The position numbers were made by a program, and so were the translations under genes. From contig JBAJFG010000593.1 in the NCBI GenBank assembly GCA_037903475.1, positions 62,001 through 126,000 of the forward strand: a DNA stretch of 64,000 nucleotides, read 5' to 3'. Below the pieces are notes generated by a model. It was given only the letters and a program-made list of their open reading frames with translations. It did not search any database and was not told where the DNA came from. Origin of the DNA: Ancylostoma caninum. Lineage: Eukaryota > Nematoda > Chromadorea > Rhabditida > Ancylostomatidae. Numbering within the stretch: position 1 is the first letter of the stretch; the number at the start of each line of letters is the position of its first letter. Of this stretch, positions 32,101-41,144 are shown piece after piece.

Positions 32101-35100
32101 TACTGGCTGAGCGGCGCGCGATTTCAAGCAAGCGGCTGAGCGGCGGCGGGTGAATTCTGTGTTTTAGGGTTGTAATAGTTGCAGGAAAGCTCTACCAAAG
32201 GTGGTAACGTACAGTGATGTCACGCCATGTGAACCACACAGCGTTACGGTTTCAATGATGCTTGCGGAGCGTCCTGATAGCGCAGAGTGGGGCTACATCA
32301 CATAACTGGTCCGCTTCTCTGTATGTAGAAGGTATACTGGTGTACAGATGCAAGTAATCATACGATTGATCGGTCAATATGGGGAGGGTAGGAGGAGGCG
32401 AGTGGTGGGGCTGCGCCGACGCCTAGTATGAAGACGTTGCATAAAGCTCAATTATGGGCTATTCGTCATTCAACACTTTTTCTCTATTATCACCCGAAAA
32501 AAGAGTGCAGTAGTAAACTTATCTATACTGTGATGAAACCATCGTATAAACACTTATTTCATTATATTGTGCTCACAGAGCTCGCGCCACTCCCGGTGAA
32601 AGCGTATCAACATCACCTGAATACAGTGTAGATATCTTCAAGTTCCAAATCCACACAGCGGGAAGTTGTTACAGCAGCGAGGCTTAACAAGCGAATCAAG
32701 ACTGAAGGACTCGATTCAATCGACAGTTAACTTCTACATATACGTAGTGAACTGATCACATCTACTCCCCAAGATAAACCTTAAATCAGGTACGCTATGC
32801 CCGCGTCTTGCCCAACATATCAGCAAAGTAGTGGGCTGATAAGAAACGGAGGCATTGGGAAACTGATGGAGGCTGAATGCATGAACACGGATGGCCGAGT
32901 GGGTTGCGCATTGGACTATCAATCAATGAAGAACAGTGGTGAGGTGAGTTCGAATCCCCTCAGTTGGAAGAAGGAAGTGGAACAGAACAAATAACAGTTG
33001 GGATTACAAGAGTGGTTGTCCTCATTTTGTTAAGATTGTTCTTCTTCTTATTCAAGTACTATCAGAATAGGGATTCTTGCTTAGATTTGTTTTTCAAACG
33101 AGATCCCGGTTAACACTTGTAAACCAACAGAATTGCTTGACGGACTAGGCGAATCCATTACGAGGCATGATTGAGTCCTGAAAAGGGCTAGGAACGAATA
33201 CCGAATCCCTGTAGACCAGCAGATCCAAAGTGATCTGAATGCCTCCGGCCCGGCGGCGGGCGATTCCCGGCCGAGCGGCGGACCTGAAACCGGCTGGGCC
33301 GGTTTTCCGGCGGCCGCTCGGCCGGCACGAGTGTCTGAGAAGAATACTGTGTAGGTCGCACCCCACCTTCGCGTGCGGTTTAAAATGACGCGGCACTCTC
33401 TGACGCCAGCGCCGCTGGCGTCGCCCAAAAAGACGTTGACCTCGGATCAGTTCCCATACTGCATGATCGACGCTCACAACGTCGTCATCTCGGGAACTCT
33501 GCGCGCTGTCTAACGAAGAGTACACTAAAAAAAATGGCGGCGGCGCGTTTGGGGTCAATCAGAAAAGGGGCGTGACCAGGCGTGACCCTATCGATATACA
33601 GGTGTTACGATGCTTCTGCTGAAAGCTACATAGAACGAAGCGTTTGCTTACTTTTACTAATTAACAACGGTGAGTTAACGCTACGGAACATTCAAAGTAA
33701 AACTGTCATCTAAAAGGTCCATTCGAAAGAAGGTTTGAAATTTTTCAACAAATCAAAGGGAAGTAATACGCTTTCGAGTCAGGACCAAATATTCTGGAAG
33801 AGATTCTGTAGAATCTTCTGAAAAATTATTCAGTGAGGTTATTCCACGCGGTGAACACGAAAATCAGGTCTTCAACTGGATAAAAGTGAAGTAATTTCAC
33901 AAAATGGACACCGATTCCTAGATCAGCAAGGATTACAGTTTAAGGACTATATACACCCCTCTGCGTCCAGCCGTCACTCAGCGGCGACGGGCTGCGTGCA
34001 TTCCCGCGGGACACCGTAAGCCACGCCCCTTTTTTGGCTGAGCCGAAGCGCCCTCCCAATAAAATCAATTATGGTCGCATTCCATATATTTAGTGCTGTG
34101 GTTCACTCTCAGGTCCGAATGATATCACTTGAGATTGACCATACCTCTTTGAACAACCGTAAGTCATGATGATCTGATCTTATCCCCACTACAGTTCATC
34201 AATTGGGTAGCTAAAACTGTGCTACACGGCACTAGATAGCATCCCTAGCTTAGCTCGGGTGTTCTAATATTACTACCAGCTATTTCGTATGCGTACAATT
34301 TGTAAGACCGATAAATTCAATAGAAACGCCAATCATTTTAAATCGAGTGTCCTTTCTCTTTCCATGTGCAAGAGGAAAAGACGATAATATCAATAAACCG
34401 ATGACTTTGTGCAAAACGCTTGTCATATTCGCATTCAGTATGCTAAAGAACTGATTCGAATATGTTCTCACCAGTCTCTGAGCAAAAATTCTTAATAGTT
34501 TGATGTTTTCGTGCGAGATAGTTGCAACACTTAATTTAGGAATAGGAAAACCCATATGTTTGCATCAAGCCTAGAGCAGAGTTAGTGAAAAATCGATAAA
34601 GTCGAAACAATCGTTGAGCTTATCGAGCATTATTGGTGGAAGCAGACCGTCATCCGCCTATGCAGGGCCAGGGTGCAAATTAGAGTTTTACATTCGAAAA
34701 TATTTTTCGAATATTCGAATATTCGAATTTTCGAATTTTTGCGAACCATCGAAATTTCAAATATTCGAACTTTCGAATTTTTTTTGAACCCACCGAATTT
34801 TCGAACATTCGAATTTTCGAGTCTTTAGGATCCCCGAATTCTCGAATTTTCGATCTTTCGAATTTTTGCGAACCGACGAATTTTCGAATGTTCGAATATT
34901 TATTCGAATAACATTCCATTTGGTAAAAACATTTTGTACCCATGCATGTAGGTGAACAAGACGATATGTTTCTCAGTCACAACTAGCATGAAACTTTTCG
35001 GGTAGTAAGTTTCATTTCCCGTTCTGAAATTTCTCACAACTTTCATATGAGTGGAAGCTTGTGCTGCTGTGGAGTTGATCCTTTATCCGGTTTAGAAGTG

Positions 35101-38037
35101 CAACGGGTTAAAATTCCTAAGTTTGAAAGCGCCTATCTCTTCTGAGGTCTGAAACCATTATCAAAGGATCGTGAAGTGGCTGAAACCCTTTGCCCGTGAA
35201 AAGGCTTTCTCTTTAATATCTCTGTGCTGTAGTTTTAACAAAACGAGCCGTGGTAATGAATTCAGGTATTTACGCAGTAAAAATAATGTTGGGTACAGCG
35301 GTTCAGTTACCTTGACTATGAATGAGATTCCAGCCATAAAAAAAGCGTCAGCAATATAAAAAAACACTGCGTGTTACCCCGTTCCTCATTACTACTTCTG
35401 TTTATCCGGTCCAACTGTATGCTTGTATGTTGGATGTGAAAGCCAACAGAACTTCTGTAAGAGGATGTCAGAGTATGTTTAGGCAGACAGGATAATCAGA
35501 GGATCTCAAGATTTTGTTTGAACTTTTAATTCCATAAGTAACGCTTATGTACTTAAAAAGAGTTTCAACGAAGCAATAGTTGAAAATCGGCTAAATATAG
35601 GGAAGAATGCTGTGTCAGAGTTATCATTATAGTTTGTTGTTCACTTACATTGTTCTGGAGGAAAGGCTTGAATAATCAGAAGTTAGTTAAAGTTGCTGAT
35701 TTGTCAAGTGCCTAGAAAAGTACATACGTACTTAGGTTTTACCGGAGGGATCATGGTCGTCAACGTCGTATTATTCGCAGAATTGCAGTCTCAAAACTTT
35801 CTTTTGCGGTTGGCGGCTTCTGAATGAGTACAAAGAAATGCCCAGATTTTTAGGAAAATTGAGGATGGAGTGAGAAATTGAACAGGGGTTTCAATTGGAA
35901 CGCTTTTTCAGGAGAACGAAAAATAACAGTTGCAAAACAACACTGTTCCAAATACTCGAATTTTCGGCCCAAAATATTCAAATATTCGAATTTTCTGCCT
36001 AAAATATTCGAATTTTCGAATATTACAGGCCATCGAATTTTTGAATATTCGAATTTTCGAATTTTTCTGCACCCTCGAATTTTCGAATATTCGAACTTTC
36101 GAATTCTTCGGAACCTCCGAGTTTTCGAATATTCGAATTTTCGAATACTAGAACGTTCGAAGAAATATTCGAATTTTATTCGATTCAGTCAAAACTCTAG
36201 TGCAAGTATGCGACTTCTGTTCATTACATGTAGTGGAGTTGTTTTGACAGTGCATTGTCCGCGACAGCGGCCCTAGTGGCATTGGAGCACGCAGCGCGAT
36301 TGGTCAAACAGTTGACCCACGATCGATTCGGATTCTTTGACGAGTTTTATCGTCTCATCCCCTCCTCAGTTGTTCTAAGAGGTAAACAAGAACAATGTAA
36401 GAGGAAACAAGCGAAAAAACTCTAAAGTGCCAGACCAATCATGGCTCAACTGTTTGGCCGACAATGCTGCGTGCTCCATTGCCAAGAGAGCCGCTGTCAC
36501 GGAAACTGCACTGTCAAGACGACTTCACTATACATACGGTACAATGGTGGGCGCAGAAAATGCCCACCAAGTGGGAGAGAAACGAAATGCCCGGAGTTTC
36601 CTAATTAACCCATTGACGACCGCACCCATTTTCGCGTGTCTGGCGCGTGGGACCAAGGCCTCTTTCAAGAGTGCGGCGCCTGCGGAGTTCCACACCGTTA
36701 CGATAAGATAATTAGGACCAAAACAGATCTTTTTGCAGAAATAATTTGAAATCTAGTTCAAGAAGATTACTAGTATTATCGGACCAAAAAAGGAGAGAAT
36801 CTAAACTCTTCTGGATTCCATCAAGGCCGAAGGAAGTTGGTAGAAGGTGCTTTTAGTGTTATAAGGGAGTGTTCAGAAAGTATACTCGTTCGTATGGCTT
36901 TAACCTGACGAATAAGAAAGTAGAGGATGTAGTGAACGTGGTTCTATGTAGGAAACAAGAACAATGTAAGAGGAAACAAGCGAAAAAACCCTAAAGTGCC
37001 AGACCAATATTCAAAATATTCAAAATATTTCCATCCACTACACAAAAAATGTAAAGCAATCTCCCTCGATTTCAAAATCCTATCCTTTTCAAGATGTTTA
37101 TCGCAATAAAAGAAAACTCTTTCTTGAAACACAGTTGTTTTGGACCTTTCTAGGAAGTGCTGTATACAGTTTATATGGAAATACTACAAAATAGTTCGAA
37201 AATAGGGTCCAGTACTTGATAATAGGGGCGCGGCTCACCGGTGAGCCGCGCGGTCGTCAATGGGTTAAGTATAACTCAAAGACTGAATAGAATAAGTTAC
37301 CAAAGTTCGCCCACATACATCGTTTACCCGGAAAGCTAGTGCTTTGCTCCATGGGAGGTCGGTAACCCTGGATCGTGTGCTGCTCGTTCCAGTATGTACC
37401 AATCGATTTTGGGCAGCACATCGGGAGCGCTGTCACCGCTGTTGTCTGCCCACAATCAATACGTTTCAGAACCATTGTCGCTATGACCACAACAAAAGAA
37501 ATCGCTATGTGTGTAGACGAATATTAGCAACAGGCTCTTAATATGTCCACCCTCTTGGAACAAATGTGCGAATAAACGCATACACACTTATTGTGAGATT
37601 GCTTCCATAGGAACATCCAAAACAACCTTAAGGATACAAAACAAAAGATTGCACAGAAGGGAAAAAAAAAGAAAACAAACACACCTCAGCTTCTCCTCAT
37701 CCAACAGCTCCATCAGCTCCACACTTGTCTCATCGAATCGACGTCGATCGCTCGAATCGATCACATAAATCAACGCATCAGTGTTTTCGAAATAGTTGCT
37801 CCAGAATGGTCGTATTGATCGCTGGCCACCGATATCCCAAACATTTAGTCGGATGTCACCATTCGTCACTACACTTTTGACGTTGAATCCTCGTGTTGGT
37901 GTTACATTTGTGATCTCTTCGGCTGACAATTGCTTCAGGATGCTTGTCTTACCAGCATTGTCGAGTCCAAGCAACAGAATTCGAATCTCGCGGCCACTGC
38001 CAGACTTGAAGGATTTGATGATGTCAAGCAGCCCCAT
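25933..38037 (-). CDS. arl-3: ARL3, ADP-ribosylation factor-like small GTPase (two exons)
   Basis: Exon 1 (38037-37685) starts at [10 protein letters not shown], the conserved N-terminus with the myristoylation-position glycine. It carries the P-loop GLDNAGKTS, switch [23 protein letters not shown] (switch II) and [20 protein letters not shown], ending EEKL with two bases of the next codon. Exon 2 (26125-25933) follows acceptor ATTTCAG and gives [20 protein letters not shown] (NKQD guanine motif) and a GCSAL motif, ending AETIKSK. The joined protein is about 182 residues, the usual ARL3 length. ARL3 acts at the cilium, releasing lipidated cargo from UNC119 and PDE6D. An in-frame ATG 17 codons upstream (38088) exists, but the family start at 38037 is preferred. 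The intron is about 11.6 kb and full of repeats. It is on the same strand as the trehalose-phosphatase gene, whose first found exon is about 0.5 kb below the ARL3 stop. Confidence 0.92.
26389..26796. mobile_element. TTAA/AGGCAG element in ARL3 intron
   Basis: The left end is degenerate (ATCAAAGGCAGCGGCCCACC) and the right end is GAGGTGGGCCCCTGCCGTTAA. The interior matches 19767-20180, including GGAGGCGGATCGCTCCAAGC. Confidence 0.8.
26901..27369. mobile_element. TTAA/AGGCAG element, GTGTGCCACC subfamily
   Basis: It starts TTAAAGGAAGTGTGCCACCT and ends ACACACTGCCTTTAA. Its interior (GATTCTGAATCTCCTCAATG) matches 40718-41140 better than the other copies. Its right TTAA is shared with the next element. 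Confidence 0.75.
27366..27612. mobile_element. Truncated TTAA/AGGCAG element carrying a palindromic MITE
   Basis: The left end TTAAAGGCAGGGGTCCACCT is present. The element is interrupted by the palindromic MITE at 27410-27576, resumes with CCTAGACCTACCCGTCATGT, then is lost. Confidence 0.65.
27410..27576. mobile_element. Palindromic MITE, CAGTGCCGTAGATC family, copy 3
   Basis: It starts CAGTGCCCTAGATCCGCC and ends GGATCTATGGCACTA, with TA flanks. The body is palindromic around GAGATCACATGTGGCGTC / GACGCCACGTGTGATCTC. Confidence 0.82.
28023..28446. mobile_element. TTAA/AGGCAG element, complete copy in ARL3 intron
   Basis: The ends TTAAAGGCAGGGGGCCACCT and AGGTGGACCTCTGCCTTTAA enclose 424 bp. 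The interior repeats GGAGCCCGGAGGCGGATCGC and CGATAAGATCAACGGCTTC. Confidence 0.85.
28893..29262. mobile_element. TTAA/AGGCAG element, left end decayed
   Basis: The right end GCTGGGCCCCTGCCTTTAA is clear. The left end near 28893 is worn. The interior matches the family (GATGGATCGCTCCAAAAA, GATAAGACCAACGGCTTC). Confidence 0.7.
29585..29687. mobile_element. CAGTGGCGGACGCAG-family MITE, 3' half
   Basis: Only the half with CCCAAAACGGCGGAGACCCC and the end CTGCGTCCGCCACTG remains. Confidence 0.75.
30328..30490. mobile_element. MITE with AAAGGAAACTCCAAACG ends
   Basis: The inverted ends AAAGGAAACTCCAAACG and CGTTTGGAGTTCTCTTT enclose an inner palindrome, GCGGCGCGGCTCTC / GAGAGCCGCGCCGC. It is about 160 bp and lies in the ARL3 intron. 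Confidence 0.75.
31000..31260. repeat. Two direct ~120-bp repeats
   Basis: The units beginning near 31020 and 31133 share CTATAAAAAC(A/G)G(A/G)GCTA, GGNACAAAA, GATATTCGTGTTCA and TTNGAGAA(G). They are related to the ATTCGTGTTCA-containing modules of the Helitrons. Confidence 0.55.
31860..32150. repeat. GC-rich GGCCGAGCGGCG repeats
   Basis: There are five or more units of about 35 bp, each containing GCCGAGCGGCG or GGCTGAGCGGCG. A second, shorter patch lies at about 33238-33325. The open frames here follow the repeat and are not called genes. Confidence 0.6.
32889..32970 (+). pseudogene. tRNA-derived sequence (Ser/Leu-like boxes)
   Basis: The A box GATGGCCGAGTGG is followed about 55 bases later by B box GAGTTCGAATCCCC. 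The acceptor ends do not pair, so it is called a SINE head or tRNA relic. It lies in the ARL3 intron. Confidence 0.45.
32976..34231. other. No gene seen (ARL3 intron)
   Basis: There is one GC-rich GGCCGAGCGG patch at 33238-33325. A GAACACGAAAATCAGGTC module fragment lies near 33855. Otherwise I see nothing I can name. Confidence 0.35.
34232..34650 (-). mobile_element. Degenerate Helitron 3' part
   Basis: Read on the minus strand it ends CACCCGAGCTAAGCTAGGGA ... CTAG, a worn hairpin plus CTAG. Its interior has module remnants (CAAAACGCTTGTCATATTCG). No 5' end was found. Confidence 0.55.
34681..34925. repeat. TTCGAA-rich element, copy 2
   Basis: About 240 bp of TTCGAATNTTCGAA units separated by short GC pieces (GCGAACC, AGGATCCCC). 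It starts TAGAGTTTTACATTCGAAAA, like copy 1. Confidence 0.7.
35945..36205. repeat. TTCGAA-rich element, copy 3
   Basis: It ends AATTTTATTCGATTCAGTCAAAACTCTAG, the same terminus as copy 1. Open frames rich in NIRIFEF and YSNFRI are produced by the repeat itself. Confidence 0.7.
36231..36540. mobile_element. MITE with TAGTGGAGTTGTTTTGACAG ends
   Basis: The left TAGTGGAGTTGTTTTGACAG mirrors CTGTCAAGACGACTTCACTA on the right. Both halves carry GACAGCGGC/GCCGCTGTC and CACGCAGCGCG-like stretches. It is related to 879-985. Confidence 0.75.
36604..37267. mobile_element. TIR element with TTAACCCATTGACGACCGC ends
   Basis: TTAACCCATTGACGACCGCA at the left mirrors GCGGTCGTCAATGGGTTAA at the right, about 660 bp apart. 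A GGCGCGGCTCACCGGTGAGC palindrome sits just inside the right end. Confidence 0.65.
37685..38037 (-). CDS. arl-3: ARL3 exon 1
   Basis: It contains G1 (GLDNAGKT), G2 threonine (TPTRGF) and G3 (WDIGGQ). Donor GTGTGT follows CTGAG, leaving phase 2. The split codon reads AG|C (Ser), so the junction becomes [12 protein letters not shown]. Confidence 0.92.
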
Positions 38038-38833
38038 ATACCTGGGCGATTTGAGGCGAGGACTGTGATAGTAGGCCGCGCTGAGCAAATGGCTTTGGTC
38101 CCGTACGACTCCATGGCAACCGCACCAGCGCAGCTACTTAGGAACCGATGAATCTTTCAAAGCTCTGGCACATCTAAGCACGGCGGCTATTTCAGTGACA
38201 TTCCTCAGCCTACGGCTGCTTAGATCTGGCTGAGTGAGGAAGATAAAGAAAACGGATCTAAAAGGTATCATAAGATCAACAATGCAATAAAAAATAGAAG
38301 CTAGTCAATTATTAAGATCCCAATAAAGAAGAATGAATTTAACGTAAAAGAGGATCGTTCAAATTTTTGTAACGGTCCTATTGTTGAACAAATCCAAGCC
38401 ATGGAATGTTTACGATAGGCATAACATGCCACTAGAAGCTCCCCACTTGAAGATCGGTTCCCAAATTGGTAGCGAGCTACAAAGATGACCAAAGACGCGA
38501 CAATGAGCTCATAGTGGCTCTCTTGTTGTGGCCCAACTGGATTTTTTGCGCCCTTCACCTCACTGTGTACAACATTTTCCTGAATCGTAATATATTGCTA
38601 CTGCTCCAAAAGGATAGTCTCTGTATATTGTTAGTGAGTAATTATTCAAATATGCCGTTTCTTCTCTCAATGTGAGAGGTAATATGAGACATCCTCCCCT
38701 CTCCTCCCTCTCCTGACCACCAACAATTGTTTGTCCTTTTCTGCCTGTTATGACAGGTCAAATGATAGGGGTCCGTTTAGGCATAAAAGGAGCTGGGTTC
38801 GGTCTTCACAGGCAGAAATGAGAGAAGATGAAT

Positions 38834-38836
<3 letters not shown>

Positions 38837-38876
<40 letters not shown>
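38837..38876. repeat. (TA)n microsatellite
   Basis: About 40 bases of TA repeats. A second short TA run follows the MITE at 39047-39060, so the MITE appears to have inserted into the TA tract. Confidence 0.9.
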
Positions 38877-38878
<2 letters not shown>

Positions 38879-38879
<1 letters not shown>

Positions 38880-39046
38880 AGTGGCATATGCAGAAAGTGG
38901 GCTGGAAGGGGGGGGGGAGCGTGAGAAAAAAAGTGGGGTCTCCGCCTTATTGGAGACCCAGGCGGGAAACAAAAATAATAAAAATATTAATTATGATAAG
39001 AACCATTCTCGGGGGAGAGGGCGCCCTGCCCCTGCGTCCGCCACTG
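38879..39046. mobile_element. CAGTGGCGGACGCAG-family MITE, short copy
   Basis: It starts CAGTGGCATATGCAGAAAGT and ends CTGCGTCCGCCACTG, with GTGGGGTCTCCGCC inside. It is shorter (168 bp) than the ~260-bp copies. Confidence 0.78.
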
Positions 39047-39081
39047 ATATATATATATATCATTAATACTAATATCTAACA

Positions 39082-40090
39082 CTAGACGGCATACCCGGCT
39101 TCGCTCGGGTGTTTTACAACCCCGGCCCTCTCACACTGAAGAGGACAACCGATATTGCTGATAAAATCATAGCAAATACCCATAATTTCGGTGGTGGGCA
39201 CAATAGAAATGCCCAAATAACCCTTCTCCTCAAGTAAGCGAAACGTCAGTAAAGTTATTTCGCTGACACATTCGTGGAAAACAGTTGCCTTCATAGTTAG
39301 GTGTTTAGCGTGTTCGATTGATCCAGTAAGCACATTTTGCTCCTCTTCAGAAATAGGAAAAGAACAGAAGACATTAGTGAATCAATATATTCGTGCAAAA
39401 CAATTGTAGTGTTTTGTCCAGCATATTGAAAAATCCCTGCAGACGCGTCTCCACCGACCCATGGGCGAAAACAGCAAAAAATCAATAAAACCGAAAAGTC
39501 GATAATTTGGGCGAAACGGTCATCATATTCGTGTTCAGAGCACTGGAAAACCACAGTACACATGTACTTGCCTGTCTCCAAATGAAAATCAAAAAATCGA
39601 TAAAGTCGATAAATCGGCAATTCGTGCAGAATGGTTGTCATATTCGTGTGTAGCGTATTGACGAACATGACGAACACCAGTAGACATGCGTCTACCGCCC
39701 TATGGGCAAGGATAACAAAAAATCAATAAAATCAATAAGTCGATATTCTTGTGCGAAGTGGTCATCATATTCGTGTTCAGCGCATTGAGAAACCCAGTGG
39801 GCAAATCTTCATCGACCCCTGAAGAAAAATAGCGAAAAATCAATAAAATCGATAAATCGATATTTTCGTGTAGAATGGTCATCATATTCGGGTTTAGGGC
39901 ATTAAGAAACCCCAGTAGGCATATACTCATCGGCCCCTGGGAAAAAATAGCGAAAAGTCGATAAAATCGATATATCGATATTTTCTTGCAAAACGGTTGT
40001 CGTACTCGTGTGCAGCGTACTGAGATACCCAGTGTACTTGTCCCCTTGAGACACACAAAACACATAACAATATCATAAAAATATTCCAAA
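39082..40090 (-). mobile_element. Helitron relative, 3' end intact
   Basis: On the minus strand the 3' end reads CACCCGAGCGAAGCCGGGTA then CTAG. Six or so ~120-bp modules follow (AATATGACAACC, TCGATAAATCGATATTTTCG). The 5' TC end could not be placed with certainty, so the right limit is approximate. Confidence 0.65.
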
Positions 40091-40717
40091 CGATGCCAGC
40101 AAAAACCAATTAGTGCGAAGTAAACTTTACAGTAGACTTGTATAACTGAACAGTATGTTGTTTGCCCAAACGGTAAGGAAGGAGATTGTTCACAAACAAA
40201 TATGATATATCAGATAAAATGTTTAGAATGATTGCTTTGTATATTGTTGCAACCGGACGGGTGCTGAGCATGCGTATGAAAGCCGGACAGGTACCGAGCA
40301 TGCGTATGAAAGAACATTTAGCTAGTAAAAGACGTGGCAGCTAAGTTCCGGCTCTGGAAAAACACAAACAAGAATGTCACAACAGCAAGACATGAACGTG
40401 ATGTGCACGATTCTTTCTCAGGAGCCTGAAATTTTGGCAAGAGAAATACTCAACGCAACATGAATTTTCGTTCGGATGAACAATTAAACGAGTGCATGTC
40501 GACTACGAATGAGTTCCTGCCCTGTCTGCCTCTCTGTGAGCTGTATATCACCCTATCTGAGCCCCAGTCACCATCTAGGGTCATGGTGAGACTCACTTGT
40601 CCCGTGACAGTCACCAAAGGATGTGGACGAAAACGGCTACATCTGTGATTCGTTGTGTTTCTCTGTTTGTATCAGCTGGGGAGGGATAAGACGTTTGGCG
40701 GACCAGAACACACGTCG

Positions 40718-41140
40718 TTCAAGGCAGTCTGTCACCTCGTTTTCGTGTTTGAGGTTTTAGCGGATTCTGAATCTCCTCGATGCGTTGGATGCAGCGGTAC
40801 ACATAAAATGTTACAAAACCGCCTTCCGAACCCGTTTTCTAATCGTTTTCGGGACGGGGTTGGGAACAGTTTGTCGTGCCATGTGGACGCGTGAAGCCGT
40901 TGTCTTTTCGATCGGACACGTCAAGACGTGTTGCCAACGCTGCAGTCGTGGCGGGCAGCCAACACAGTCACGGACCGCTCCGCCCAAGTGATCCATGAAC
41001 GGCACTTCCAGAACCTTCGAAAACGGCTATCCGTCACTTTTATGCGTTATGGCGTACATCATTGGAATCGGAATGACGAGATGATCTAGAGTATGCTGAT
41101 ATCCACAGCCCATGGAACGAGTTGACACACTGACTTTGGA
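40718..41140. mobile_element. TTAA/AGGCAG element, GTGTGCCACC subfamily, worn
   Basis: The left end TTCAAGGCAGTCTGTCACCT and right end near TTGACACACTGACTTTGG are decayed. The interior matches 26901-27369 (TTTTAGCGGATTCTGAATCT, CAAGACGTGTTGCCAACGCT). Confidence 0.7.
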
Positions 41141-41144
41141 ATAA

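Noticed and set aside
35878..36276. Open frame rich in YSNFRI / NIRIFEF
   Set aside because: It is a product of TTCGAATATTCGAA repeats.
36427..36711. 94-codon frame [16 protein letters not shown]...
   Set aside because: It spans the right half of one MITE and the start of another, so it is accidental.
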